This document shows positions 1-8,162 of a stretch of DNA of 39,125 nucleotides, piece by piece (position 1 is the stretch's first letter; each line of letters starts with the position of its first letter). This stretch comes from Gammaproteobacteria bacterium (lineage in GTDB: Bacteria; Pseudomonadota; Gammaproteobacteria; Natronospirales; REEB76): positions 1 through 39,125 of the forward strand of contig JAGXAZ010000003.1 in assembly GCA_018971365.1 (NCBI GenBank), written 5' to 3'. The position numbers were made by a program, and so were the translations under genes. The notes under the pieces were generated by a model. The model was not told the DNA's origin and did not search any database. It worked only from the letters and a program-made list of their open reading frames with translations.

Positions 1-196
1 CCCAACGGATGGCGGTGTTCTTGGCGAGGATGGTGATGCCGCGCTCGCGCTCCAGATCGTTGGAATCCATGACGCGCTCGGGAACGGCGGCGCGCGCATC
101 CAGCGTGCCGGACTGGCGCAGCAGCTGGTCCACGAGCGTGGTCTTGCCGTGGTCTACATGGGCGATGATGGCTATGTTGCGCAGGTCTTCAGTCAC
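1..196 (-). CDS. typA: TypA/BipA ribosome-associated GTPase, 5' end only
   Basis: Only the first 65 codons are in the window; the gene runs off the left edge. The peptide begins [20 protein letters not shown], with a P-loop (AHVDHGKT) and the switch region [16 protein letters not shown]. This is the translational-GTPase G domain in its TypA/BipA form, rather than EF-G or LepA. BipA binds the ribosome and supports 50S assembly and stress or cold adaptation. The start is GTG at 196-194, because no in-frame ATG precedes it and homologues start about here. No clear Shine-Dalgarno sequence is seen. A consensus TATAAT lies about 30 bp upstream. Confidence 0.93.
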   Translation of the reverse strand, partial: MTEDLRNIAIIAHVDHGKTTLVDQLLRQSGTLDARAAVPERVMDSNDLERERGITILAKNTAIRW

Positions 197-529
197 TGGG
201 GGGTGCCGCGAGCGGAAAAAGCGCGGCATTATACGTGTTTTACCGATGGCCATGCCGCTGCCTGCGAGAAAAACCCATGGGATTTCAGGCGCTTGAAAGC
301 ATGGACAGCATCGCTTAACAAGCGTATGCTCTCGCCCCCGTTCGGTACCTGTCAGTTTGCCTGTCGACGCTTTTGGGGTGTTCCCTGCTCGCCGTCATCA
401 AATGATCAGCAACGAACAACAGTCGAATGCCGCGATCTCCGAATCCCGGCATATCGTCTGGACAAGTGCCACCGTTCCGGGCTGTCCCGGCGCGGTGGGT
501 GTTATTGACCAGCAGAGTGAAACAAGCAT
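197..529. other. intergenic region between typA and the RRM gene
   Basis: This 333-bp stretch separates divergent genes and should hold both promoters. The typA -10 box is near its left end. The reading frames crossing it show no recognisable protein and differ in character from the flanking genes. I saw no RNA gene or repeat. Confidence 0.5.
228..233 (-). promoter_or_regulatory. putative -10 box for typA
   Basis: The minus strand reads TATAAT at 233-228, about 32 nt before the typA GTG start. No good -35 hexamer sits at 16-18 bp, so the assignment rests on the perfect -10 and its position. Confidence 0.45.
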
Positions 530-811
530 ATGACGTCTATCTACGTGGGCAATCTGCCCTTTTCCGCTTCCGAAGAGGAAGTACGTTCCAAGTTCGAGCC
601 GTTCGGCACCGTGCATTCGGTAAAGCTGATCTCCGACCGCGATACCGGCCGCCCTCGCGGCTTTGCCTTCGTGGAAATGGATCAGGGCGCGGCACAAAAA
701 GCCATCCAGGAATTGAATGGCAAGGACATGGGTGGCCGTCCCCTGCGCGTCAACGAAGCGCAGGAACGGCAGCCCCGCCAGCAAGGCGGCGGCCGCGGCG
801 GCCGTTGGTAA
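530..811 (+). CDS. RRM-domain RNA-binding protein
   Basis: This 93-aa protein is a single RNA recognition motif followed by a short Gly/Arg-rich tail. RNP2 (IYVGNLPF, residues 4-11) and RNP1 (RGFAFVEM, about 44-51) are intact, including the aromatic residues that stack on RNA. The tail (QQGGGRGGRW) resembles those of bacterial and cyanobacterial glycine-rich Rbp proteins, which bind single-stranded RNA and are often cold-responsive. It is monocistronic and followed directly by a strong hairpin terminator. The target RNA cannot be read from sequence. Start ATG 530 places RNP2 at the usual distance from the N-terminus. Confidence 0.9.
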   Translation: MTSIYVGNLPFSASEEEVRSKFEPFGTVHSVKLISDRDTGRPRGFAFVEMDQGAAQKAIQELNGKDMGGRPLRVNEAQERQPRQQGGGRGGRW

Positions 812-832
812 TCCAGCCCGCTTGAGCATCTT

Positions 833-868
833 GGACCCCGGCGGGTTCCGCCGGGGTCCGGGTTTTGG
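833..868 (+). terminator. hairpin terminator after the RRM gene
   Basis: A perfect 12-bp stem has arms 833-844 (GGACCCCGGCGG) and 848-859 (CCGCCGGGGTCC) with a 3-nt loop. It is followed by a G/T-rich tail with only short T runs. It lies 21 nt after the RRM stop codon. Confidence 0.75.
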
Positions 869-926
869 GTTTGACCTGTTGCCGCCGGAGCCATCCTGCG
901 GAATGATCTGATATTTGTCACTTTCC

Positions 927-945
927 GGCGGCTCAGGCCGCCTTT
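927..945 (+). terminator. second small hairpin with T-run, possible terminator or attenuator
   Basis: GGCGGC (927-932) pairs with GCCGCC (937-942) around a TCAG loop and is followed by TTTAT. It sits 56 nt before the next start codon, so it could be a backup terminator or part of the YIP1 leader. Confidence 0.4.
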
Positions 946-1000
946 ATCATGTCCGCGATCCTGCCGGCAGATCCCACAAACCTTTAAAGGACACTTGAAT

Positions 1001-1699
1001 ATGGAATCCTCCGCTTTGGCTTGCCTCGGCAACATTTTCGTGGATCCGAAAAAGGCGCTGCAGGACGTCCTGCCGCATGGACGCTGGGCCTGGTACCCGT
1101 TGATTGTCATGATTCTGCTCAGCATTGCCTTTACGGTCTGGTACTTTTCCACCGTGGACATGGGCTGGTTTACCAATCAGACGCTTGCAGCCATGTCCGG
1201 CAAGTACAGCGGCGATCAGCTTGAGGCCATGCGTCAAGGCTTTACCCGCGGACGTTTCCTGACCATTGGCATCGTCGGCAGCACGCTGGCCGTGGTGATT
1301 CTCCTGCTGCTGCAGGCCCTTTACTTCTTCTTCGTGGCAAAAATCAGCGGTTATGAACCGCAAACCTACGGCAAGTGGCTGAGCTTCAGCATCTGGACCA
1401 GTTTCCCCAACGTGGTGGCGACTATTGCCGCGGCTGTGGCCTACGCGTTTGCCAGCGCACAAACCAGCTATTACGCGGTGGACGTGACCTCGCTCAATAC
1501 GCTGCTGTTCCACCTACCGCTGTCGCATCCGCTCGCGGGCGTGGCCGGCAGTGTGCATCTGACCACGTTCTGGTGCCTGGCTTTGATGATTGTTGGGCTG
1601 TCGCTGTGGAGCAAAAAGAGCCTGGGAAAATCCTCGCTTATCGTGCTCACGCCCTGGGTATTGATTTACGCCGTGTGGATCATCGTGAAGCTCGTCTGA
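1001..1699 (+). CDS. YIP1-family integral membrane protein
   Basis: This is a 232-aa polytopic inner-membrane protein with about five hydrophobic segments. They lie near residues 30-50, 85-115, 128-155, 180-200 and 210-230. The N-terminus (GNIFVDPKKALQDV), the WYFSTVDM stretch and the segment order match gammaproteobacterial YIP1/YIPF-like proteins, whose function is unknown. Start: ATG 1001 has AAAGGA at 986-991, nine nt upstream. A TTG at 995 is in frame but lies too close to that ribosome-binding site. The gene precedes the efflux operon on the same strand, but a promoter lies between them, so co-transcription is not required. Confidence 0.75.
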   Translation: MESSALACLGNIFVDPKKALQDVLPHGRWAWYPLIVMILLSIAFTVWYFSTVDMGWFTNQTLAAMSGKYSGDQLEAMRQGFTRGRFLTIGIVGSTLAVVILLLLQALYFFFVAKISGYEPQTYGKWLSFSIWTSFPNVVATIAAAVAYAFASAQTSYYAVDVTSLNTLLFHLPLSHPLAGVAGSVHLTTFWCLALMIVGLSLWSKKSLGKSSLIVLTPWVLIYAVWIIVKLV

Positions 1700-1725
1700 G
1701 ACAGCAGGACCTTCAGTCCGAGCAC

Positions 1726-1753
1726 TTGCATTCCGACTTTCAGGTGTTATACT
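1726..1753 (+). promoter_or_regulatory. predicted sigma-70 promoter of the efflux operon
   Basis: TTGCAT (1726-1731) and TATACT (1748-1753) are separated by 16 bp. The -10 box lies in the left arm of a perfect palindrome, the expected arrangement for repressor control. Confidence 0.55.
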
Positions 1754-1766
1754 AAAATATAACACC
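1743..1766. promoter_or_regulatory. palindromic operator in front of the efflux operon
   Basis: A perfect 9-bp inverted repeat has arms GGTGTTATA (1743-1751) and TATAACACC (1758-1766) around six A/C/T bases. It covers the predicted -10 box and ends 19 nt before the adaptor start codon. An AT-rich dyad of this size suggests a dimeric repressor. No obvious regulator gene of a fitting family is next to it. Confidence 0.6.
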
Positions 1767-1785
1767 AATACATGCGGAGACCGGC

Positions 1786-3027
1786 ATGCCGAAACAGCGC
1801 AAACTCTGGATCAGTTTGGCGATCATCGCCGGTATCATCATCCTGGTGCTCATCAGCCGGTTTGCAACGCGTGGCAGCGCCGAGAAAGTCACGGTCGCCA
1901 AGGTCGAAGCACGCACCATCCGCAGCTCGATTCTGGCCTCCGGTCAGCTAATTTACACCAATCCGGTGGAGCTCAAGCCGGAAATCATCGGCAAGATCAG
2001 CGCGATTCCCGTTGTCGAGGGCCAGATGGTCAAGAAGGACCAGGTCGTGCTGCGCATAGACCCGACGCTGTATCAGGCGGCGGTGGCCCAGGCCACGGCC
2101 GGCGTGCAACAGGCGCGACTTGCGATCGAAAGCCAGAAATTCTCCGTAGCCAATCTTCAATTGCAGTGGAACCGCCAGCAGTCACTGTTCAAGCAACACC
2201 TGGTGGATGCCAACAGCTTTGACCAGCTCACCAATCAACTGGACATCGCCAAAGTGCAACTGGATTCCCAAAAGGAAGCTGCGCGCATTGCCGAGGCCCA
2301 GTTAAGCCAAGCCCAGCAAAATCTTTCAAAGACCGTGATCCGCTCGCCGATTGACGGCATGGTCACCAGTCTGCCGGTAAAGGTTGGCGAAACCGTGATC
2401 ACCGGCACCAATATCCCGGGCTCGACACTCATGGAAATCGCCGATCCCGTCGAAGTGCTGGCCGACGTGCAGGTGGACGAGGCGGACATCGCGAACGTCA
2501 AGCTCGGCGAGGAGGCCGACATAAACGCGGTCTCCTACCCAAACGATACCTTCCACGGCAAGGTGCAGTTCATCGCCGCGTCGGTTACCAGCAGCACCAG
2601 CGTCTCAAGCACTGCCGCCACGGCCCAGCAGGGCGTGACCTTTGAAGTGAAAATCGGGCTCACCGACAAGAAGCTGCCGCGGGTACGTCCCGGGATGAGC
2701 TGTCGGGCGGAAATTTACACCCAGAGTACGCCCAATGCCATCGCCGTACCGTTGCAGGCGGTGCTGTATGAGAACAATCCCAATTCCAAAAGTCTGGAAC
2801 CCACTTCCGGCGCGTACGTGTATGTGATCCGGGACGGCAAGGCTCATAAGGTGGACGTGACTACAGGCGTGTCCAGCGACACCTACCAGGAAATCGCCTC
2901 GGGACTGAAAGCCGGAGAAACCGTGATTACCGGGCCCTACACGGTGCTGCATGCACTGAGTGACGGCGTCAAGGTTTCGGTGCTGCCGCCCGAGCAGGCC
3001 AAGGCGCAGAACCCGCAACATGAGTGA
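1786..3027 (+). CDS. HlyD/MacA-family periplasmic adaptor of an ABC exporter
   Basis: This 413-aa protein has one N-terminal membrane anchor (about residues 8-25) and a periplasmic body. Its parts are a split lipoyl half-motif near residues 58-90, a long alpha-hairpin rich in Gln/Ala (about 95-175), the second lipoyl half, then beta-barrel and membrane-proximal domains. This is the MacA/YknX layout. Such adaptors form a hexameric duct linking an inner-membrane ABC transporter to an outer-membrane TolC-type channel. No TolC gene is in the window. The start has GGAG at 1776-1779. The 3' end overlaps the ATPase start by 8 nt, indicating translational coupling. The substrate is unknown; macrolides or lipopeptides are typical for the family. 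Confidence 0.88.
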   Translation: MPKQRKLWISLAIIAGIIILVLISRFATRGSAEKVTVAKVEARTIRSSILASGQLIYTNPVELKPEIIGKISAIPVVEGQMVKKDQVVLRIDPTLYQAAVAQATAGVQQARLAIESQKFSVANLQLQWNRQQSLFKQHLVDANSFDQLTNQLDIAKVQLDSQKEAARIAEAQLSQAQQNLSKTVIRSPIDGMVTSLPVKVGETVITGTNIPGSTLMEIADPVEVLADVQVDEADIANVKLGEEADINAVSYPNDTFHGKVQFIAASVTSSTSVSSTAATAQQGVTFEVKIGLTDKKLPRVRPGMSCRAEIYTQSTPNAIAVPLQAVLYENNPNSKSLEPTSGAYVYVIRDGKAHKVDVTTGVSSDTYQEIASGLKAGETVITGPYTVLHALSDGVKVSVLPPEQAKAQNPQHE

Positions 3028-3739
3028 CGCTCCATTGCTGGAACTGCGCCAGGTCAGCAAGCGCTACGTCATGGGCGACAATATTTTGGATGCCCTCAAG
3101 GATGTAAACCTCAAGATCGCGCACAACGAATACGTGGCCTTCATCGGCCCCTCGGGCTCGGGCAAGTCCACCCTCATGAATATCGTCGGATGTCTGGATC
3201 GGCCGACGGGCGGCGAATACATCCTGAATGGCACGCCGGTGGCGCAGCTTGACGACAATGCGCTCGCGCACATCCGCAACCGCGAGATTGGCTTCATCTT
3301 CCAGAACTTCAATCTTTTGGGCCGCGCCAATGCGCTGCACAACGTCATGCAACCGTTGATTTACCGCGGCATAGCGCTCGGCGAGCGCCGCCGCCTCGCG
3401 AGTCAGGCGCTGCAGAATGTCGGCCTCGGCGAGCGCCTGCACCACCTGCCCAACCAGTTGTCCGGCGGCCAGCGGCAACGTGTGGCCATCGCGCGTGCGC
3501 TGGTCGGCAAACCTTCGATCCTGCTGGCCGATGAGCCTACCGGCAACCTGGATTCCAGCACCAGCAAGGATGTCATGGCGATGTTCGACACGCTGTACCG
3601 CGACGGCCACACCATCATTGTCGTAACCCACGATCCGAACATTGCCGAACACTGCCAGCGCGTGATCCATATCATGGATGGCCGGATAGTCAGCGACAAA
3701 CTGAACGGCAAGCGTCGCGAGGCGCGTGCCGGTGTATAA
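3020..3739 (+). CDS. ABC transporter ATP-binding protein, MacB/LolD type
   Basis: This 239-aa nucleotide-binding subunit has every catalytic motif: Walker [10 protein letters not shown] (43-51), signature LSGGQ (147-151), Walker B ILLADE (167-172), a D-loop and switch His204. The TGNLD sequence after Walker B is typical of the MacB/LolD/FtsE group. ATG 3020 is chosen over an upstream in-frame start because the first 20 residues of the longer version are Arg/Pro-rich and are the adaptor's 3' end read in another frame. It overlaps both neighbours. In MacB this ATPase is fused to the permease; here it is a separate gene, as in YknXYZ-type systems. Confidence 0.92.
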   Translation: MSDAPLLELRQVSKRYVMGDNILDALKDVNLKIAHNEYVAFIGPSGSGKSTLMNIVGCLDRPTGGEYILNGTPVAQLDDNALAHIRNREIGFIFQNFNLLGRANALHNVMQPLIYRGIALGERRRLASQALQNVGLGERLHHLPNQLSGGQRQRVAIARALVGKPSILLADEPTGNLDSSTSKDVMAMFDTLYRDGHTIIVVTHDPNIAEHCQRVIHIMDGRIVSDKLNGKRREARAGV

Positions 3740-4964
3740 CCTCGCGGAAAGCCTGCGCTCGGCGCTGCAGGCGATCCGCGCCCACAAGCTGCGCAGCTTT
3801 CTCACCACGCTGGGCATCATCATCGCGGTGGCCGCGGTAATCGCCGTGGTCTCGCTGATTCAGGGCTTCAGTCATTCGGTCACCAATACCTTCGCCAACC
3901 TCGGTTCCAACGTGCTCACCATCTCGTCGAACGAAACCGACGAGGACTTTTTCAGCGGCAAGATCGTCAAGGTCACGCCCGCCGATCTGCAGGCCATCCA
4001 GCATGAAGTCACCGGCATCAGCCACATCTCGCCGCGTCTCATCCTCGCGCGCTTCGGCTCGGGCGCGGTGCTGTCCGGCAGCCAGACGGCCTACGCCGGC
4101 ATCTATGGCATTACTTCCCGCTATGAAGGCAATGCCAGTTTTTACCCGGTCATGGGCCGACTGATAAGCCCCAGCGATGATCTTGGCCATCGTCGCGTGG
4201 TAGTGATCGGTCAGACGCTGATTACGGATTTGAATTTGCCCAAGGATGCGGTTGGCGAATATCTGCAGATGTACGGCCAGTGGTTCAAGGTCGTCGGCGT
4301 ACTGAAAAAACTCGGAAACATCGGCGGTCAGGACCAGGACGACCGCGTGTACATCCCCTACGGTACCGCGCACAGTCTGCTGGGAGCCGCAACCGTGCCG
4401 GATATTGAAATCCAGGTGACGGTCAACAACCCCGGCCAGGTGCCGGCGGTCACCGGTCGCATCACCCAGGTGCTGCGGCGCATGCACCACATCAAGCCCG
4501 GGCAGGAGGATGACTTCGTGGTGCAGACTCCGGAGCAGACACTCGGCACCTTCAACCAAGTGCTGAACGCCATCACCCTGATCTTCGGCGGTATCGTGGG
4601 CATTTCGCTGCTGGTGGGCGGCATCGGCATCATGAACATCATGCTGGTGTCGGTCACCGAGCGCACCCAGGAAATCGGCATTCTCAAGAGCCTGGGTGCG
4701 CGCCGTCGCGACATCCTGCTGCAGTTCCTGATTGAAGCCGTGATTCTGTCACTGCTGGGCGGAGTCCTGGGTCTGATCCTGGGCTTCGGTGTGGGCTCAC
4801 TCATCGCACATGCCATCCCGGAGTTCCTGGGAGCGTACGTACCGTGGTGGGCGGTACTGCTGGCATTCGGTTTTGCCGCCACCGTGGGCGTGGTGTTCGG
4901 CATTGCGCCGGCGGCCAAGGCCGCGGCCCTGGATCCCATCGAAGCCCTGCGGCACGAGGCGTGA
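3732..4964 (+). CDS. MacB/FtsX-type ABC permease, first of a tandem pair
   Basis: This 410-aa protein has one transmembrane helix near residues 18-40, a large periplasmic MacB-like core (about 45-270) and three C-terminal helices with the FtsX signature ([15 protein letters not shown], then [15 protein letters not shown]). GTG 3732 is preferred to GTG 3726. GAGG at 3719-3722 is nine nt from 3732 but only three from 3726. Starting at 3732 also gives [13 protein letters not shown], which aligns with the start of the second permease. The ATPase stop overlaps by 8 nt. It probably forms a heterodimer with the next gene, since MacB-type transporters need two permease subunits. Confidence 0.9.
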   Translation: MYNLAESLRSALQAIRAHKLRSFLTTLGIIIAVAAVIAVVSLIQGFSHSVTNTFANLGSNVLTISSNETDEDFFSGKIVKVTPADLQAIQHEVTGISHISPRLILARFGSGAVLSGSQTAYAGIYGITSRYEGNASFYPVMGRLISPSDDLGHRRVVVIGQTLITDLNLPKDAVGEYLQMYGQWFKVVGVLKKLGNIGGQDQDDRVYIPYGTAHSLLGAATVPDIEIQVTVNNPGQVPAVTGRITQVLRRMHHIKPGQEDDFVVQTPEQTLGTFNQVLNAITLIFGGIVGISLLVGGIGIMNIMLVSVTERTQEIGILKSLGARRRDILLQFLIEAVILSLLGGVLGLILGFGVGSLIAHAIPEFLGAYVPWWAVLLAFGFAATVGVVFGIAPAAKAAALDPIEALRHEA

Positions 4965-4977
4965 ACACGGCGCACCC

Positions 4978-6204
4978 ATGTACACACTGATCGAAAGCCT
5001 GAACTCCGCACTGCAGGCAGTGGTCGCGCACAAGCTGCGCAGCGTGCTCACCATGCTCGGCATCATCATCGGCGTCATGGCGGTGATCGCCGTGGTCTCG
5101 CTCATCCAGGGTTTCAGCAACTCCGTCACCAGCGAATTCAAGGGCCTGGGTGCCGACAGCCTGACCATCCAGAGTTACCTGCCGCGCAAGCAACGCCTGG
5201 CCGGCAAAATCGCCAAGGTCACGCCCGACGATCTACTCGCCATTCAGCATGAAGTCACGGGCATCAGCAGCCTCAGCCCGATCCTTCCGGTTGGGCGGTT
5301 TTTCAATCCGGTCCGCTATCATGGGCGCAGCACCACCAGCCGCGTCATCGGCACCACGCCCGCGGGTGCGCTCAACAATGGCACCTACCCGGACCACGGG
5401 CGCTTCATTGTGCCCAGCGACGACCTGCGCCACCGGCACGTGGCGGTCATCGGCGTCACACTCATCAACAAATTGCACCTGCCGGCCGATCCCCTCGGAC
5501 AGTTCCTGCAGATTTCCGGCGACTGGTTCAAGATCGTCGGCGTGCTGCACGCACGCGGCCAGATCTTCGGTTTCGACCAGGACAATGAAGTCATCGTGCC
5601 CTACGGCGCAGCCCTCAGCATGCAGGGTGGCGCGGCGGTACCGGATATCGCCATCCAGCTCAAAGTCAACGATCCCCGCCAGATTGACGCGGTTACTGCG
5701 CGCATCACCCAGGTATTGCGGCGCCAGCATCATCTCAAGTCCGGGCAGGACGACGATTTCAAGGTGCAGACCGCGTCCGAATTGCTCGGCAGCTTCACCA
5801 GCGTGCTGAACGCCATCACCCTGATTCTGGGCGGCATCGTGGCCATTTCGCTGCTGGTAGGCGGCATCGGCATCATGAACATCATGCTGGTGTCGGTGAC
5901 CGAACGCACCCGTGAAATCGGCATCATCAAGAGTCTGGGTGCGCGGCGCCGCGACATTCTGCTGCAGTTCCTCATCGAGGCGGTCACGCTCTCGGTGATC
6001 GGCGGCATTATCGGCGTGCTGTTCGGCTACGGCATCGGCGTGCTGGCAGCGCACGCCGTCCCCGCATTCCGCGCCGCCTACGTGCCCTGGTGGGCGGTGC
6101 TGCTGGCCTTCGGCTTTTCCGCCACTGTGGGCGTGATTTTCGGCATCGCGCCCGCTGCCAAGGCCGCCGCGCTCGACCCCATCGAAGCGTTAAGATACGA
6201 ATAA
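4978..6204 (+). CDS. MacB/FtsX-type ABC permease, second of a tandem pair
   Basis: This 408-aa paralogue of the preceding gene has the same layout: N-terminal helix, MacB-like periplasmic core and three C-terminal helices. The two proteins are nearly identical from the coupling region onward ([39 protein letters not shown]) and differ more in the periplasmic core. That pattern suggests duplication with specialisation outside the membrane. ATG 4978 lies 13 nt after the previous stop; an in-frame extension back to 4789 is only the first permease read in another frame. No terminator follows, so the next genes may be co-transcribed. Confidence 0.9.
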   Translation: MYTLIESLNSALQAVVAHKLRSVLTMLGIIIGVMAVIAVVSLIQGFSNSVTSEFKGLGADSLTIQSYLPRKQRLAGKIAKVTPDDLLAIQHEVTGISSLSPILPVGRFFNPVRYHGRSTTSRVIGTTPAGALNNGTYPDHGRFIVPSDDLRHRHVAVIGVTLINKLHLPADPLGQFLQISGDWFKIVGVLHARGQIFGFDQDNEVIVPYGAALSMQGGAAVPDIAIQLKVNDPRQIDAVTARITQVLRRQHHLKSGQDDDFKVQTASELLGSFTSVLNAITLILGGIVAISLLVGGIGIMNIMLVSVTERTREIGIIKSLGARRRDILLQFLIEAVTLSVIGGIIGVLFGYGIGVLAAHAVPAFRAAYVPWWAVLLAFGFSATVGVIFGIAPAAKAAALDPIEALRYE

Positions 6205-6228
6205 GCAATAACAAACGGCGAGTGCGGC

Positions 6229-6978
6229 ATGGTTCCGCAGACGATTCCCACACTGGTCGGCCACCGCGGCTGGCCGGCACAATATCCTGAAAATACCTTG
6301 GAAGGCTTTGCTGCGGCCGTCGCTGCCGGCGCCCGCTGGCTGGAGTGCGACGTGCAACTCAGCGCCGACCACGTGCCCTTCGTGTGTCACGACGCTTCGC
6401 TCCAGCGTACGGCCGGACGCGACCTCGACATCACCGCCACCCCGGCACGCGAGCTGGATGCCATCGGCGTGGGAGAACCGGCGCGCTTCGGCGCGCGCTT
6501 CGCAGCGGTCAGGCTCGCCCGGCTGACCGCACTCGCGGACTGGCTCAAGCTCCAACCCGGCGTCACGCAATTCGTGGAGATCAAGCGCCAAAGTCTGCGG
6601 CATCACAGCATGCAGCCCGTCGTGGATGCAGTCATGGCGGCTCTGCGACCCGTGCTCAAGCAGTGCGTGGTGATTTCATTCGATCATGCGTGCCTCGAGC
6701 CCGCGATACAGCAGGGGGCCGCCCGCATTGGCTGGGCCTTGGAAACGGTCAGTGAACAGGTCCGGCATAGCGCGGCCGAATTGCGGCCCGACTATCTGTT
6801 CACTGACGAGAAACTGTTTGCGCGCATGCACACTGCGCTGCCGGGTCCATGGAAATGGATCGTGTATCACACTGAAGATGCCGCGCGGGTGCTGCAGCTC
6901 GCCGATCAGGGCGCAGACATGGTCGAAACCAACGACATCGGCACGCTCCTGACCGACGTGCACATGCACAAGCCATGA
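6229..6978 (+). CDS. glycerophosphodiester phosphodiesterase
   Basis: This 249-aa protein matches the GDPD/UgpQ TIM-barrel family. Family motifs are GHRGWP (catalytic His, about residue 11), PENTLEGF, the metal-binding LECDVQLS, VCHD (second His) and VEIKR. It splits glycerophosphodiesters from phospholipid turnover into glycerol-3-phosphate and an alcohol. No signal peptide is seen, so it should be cytoplasmic, like UgpQ. It begins 24 nt after the permease stop, and its stop overlaps the next start (ATGA). The next gene encodes a GlpD-like enzyme that would consume its product, which supports the assignment. Confidence 0.9.
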   Translation: MVPQTIPTLVGHRGWPAQYPENTLEGFAAAVAAGARWLECDVQLSADHVPFVCHDASLQRTAGRDLDITATPARELDAIGVGEPARFGARFAAVRLARLTALADWLKLQPGVTQFVEIKRQSLRHHSMQPVVDAVMAALRPVLKQCVVISFDHACLEPAIQQGAARIGWALETVSEQVRHSAAELRPDYLFTDEKLFARMHTALPGPWKWIVYHTEDAARVLQLADQGADMVETNDIGTLLTDVHMHKP

Positions 6979-8153
6979 GCGATTATCAATTTGATCTGGT
7001 GATCGTCGGCGCCGGCATCCACGGCGCGGGCATCGCCCAGGCTGCTGCCGCAGCCGGTCACAGCGTGCTGGTGCTCGAACAGCAGGCGATTGCGGCGGGC
7101 TCTTCGAGCCGCTCCAGCAAGCTGGTCCACGGCGGCCTGCGCTATCTCGAGCAATTCGACTTCAAGCTCGTGCATGAAAGCCTGGTCGAGCGCGAGCGCC
7201 TGCTGAGGCTCGCCCCGTTGCTGGTGAAACTGGTGCCGTTCTACATTCCCATCTACCGCAACACGCGCCGCCGTCCCTGGGAAATCTGCGCCGGTCTGAG
7301 CCTATACGCGCTGCTTGGCAAGTTGCACGCGCACGCGCGTTTTCGCTCGCTGCCGCGCCGCGACTGGGATCGGCTCGGCGGACTGCAGCGTAATGGCCTG
7401 CAGGCGGTATTCCAGTACTGGGATGCGCAGACCGATGATGCCGCGCTCACCCGTGCGGTGATGAATTCCGCCACCTCGCTGCACGCGCAACTGAGCGTGC
7501 CCGCAAGCTTCAGTCACGCGGACCTCGATGATCAGGGCTGCAATGTGGTATTCAATCACGCCGGTGAGGATCGGCAGGTGCGTTGTCGCGTACTGGTGAA
7601 CGCCGCCGGTCCCTGGGTGAATCACGTCGCGGCCCGCATCCGCCCACCGTGCGCACGCGCGCGGGTGGATCTGATCCAGGGGACACATCTGATCATGGAT
7701 GGCGCGATCGTGGACAGCATCTACTACGTCGAGGCACCGCGCGATGGTCGCGCGGTGTTCATCATGCCCTGGCACGAGCACAGCACGCTCGTGGGCACCA
7801 CCGAAACTCGATTCACCGGACCGGATCCCGGCGCGGTTCATCCGTTGCCGGAAGAACAGGACTATCTGCTCGAAGTGCTGCACCGCTATTTCCCTTCGGC
7901 TCCAACTGAAATCCGTACCAGCTTCGCGGGATTGCGCGTGCTGCCGTCTGGCCCGGGCCGCGCATTCCGCCGTTCGCGCGAAATATTGCTGCTCACCGAC
8001 CGGAAACGGCAGCCGCGTATGCTGAACGTGTACGGCGGCAAACTTACTTCCTACCGCGCCGACGCGGAGCACGCCTTGCACCTGCTGCGCACCAGCCTGC
8101 CCAAGTGCGCGCCCAAGGCGGACACTCGCAGGCTGCCGCTCACTCCCGCCTAG
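6975..8153 (+). CDS. short GlpD-like FAD-dependent glycerol-3-phosphate dehydrogenase
   Basis: This 392-aa protein has an N-terminal FAD-binding Rossmann motif (VGAGIHGAGIAQAAA, 10-24), the SSSRSSKLVHGGLRYLEQ segment typical of GlpD, and a final GGKLTSYR motif (about residues 355-362). GlpD oxidises glycerol-3-phosphate to DHAP and passes electrons to quinones. E. coli GlpD is about 500 residues; this protein stops just after the FAD domain and lacks the C-terminal DAO_C helical domain. The DNA shows no frameshift, so the short form looks native. It is translationally coupled to the GDPD gene (4-nt overlap). The substrate is inferred from the family and context. Confidence 0.82.
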   Translation: MSDYQFDLVIVGAGIHGAGIAQAAAAAGHSVLVLEQQAIAAGSSSRSSKLVHGGLRYLEQFDFKLVHESLVERERLLRLAPLLVKLVPFYIPIYRNTRRRPWEICAGLSLYALLGKLHAHARFRSLPRRDWDRLGGLQRNGLQAVFQYWDAQTDDAALTRAVMNSATSLHAQLSVPASFSHADLDDQGCNVVFNHAGEDRQVRCRVLVNAAGPWVNHVAARIRPPCARARVDLIQGTHLIMDGAIVDSIYYVEAPRDGRAVFIMPWHEHSTLVGTTETRFTGPDPGAVHPLPEEQDYLLEVLHRYFPSAPTEIRTSFAGLRVLPSGPGRAFRRSREILLLTDRKRQPRMLNVYGGKLTSYRADAEHALHLLRTSLPKCAPKADTRRLPLTPA

Positions 8154-8162
8154 CGGGCCCCC

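Noticed and set aside
995..1000. TTG at 995 as start of the YIP1-family gene
   Set aside because: It lies three nt from AAAGGA, whereas ATG 1001 has nine-nt spacing.
3726..3731. GTG at 3726 as start of the first permease
   Set aside because: The ribosome-binding site is only three nt away. GTG 3732 is better spaced and aligns with the paralogue.
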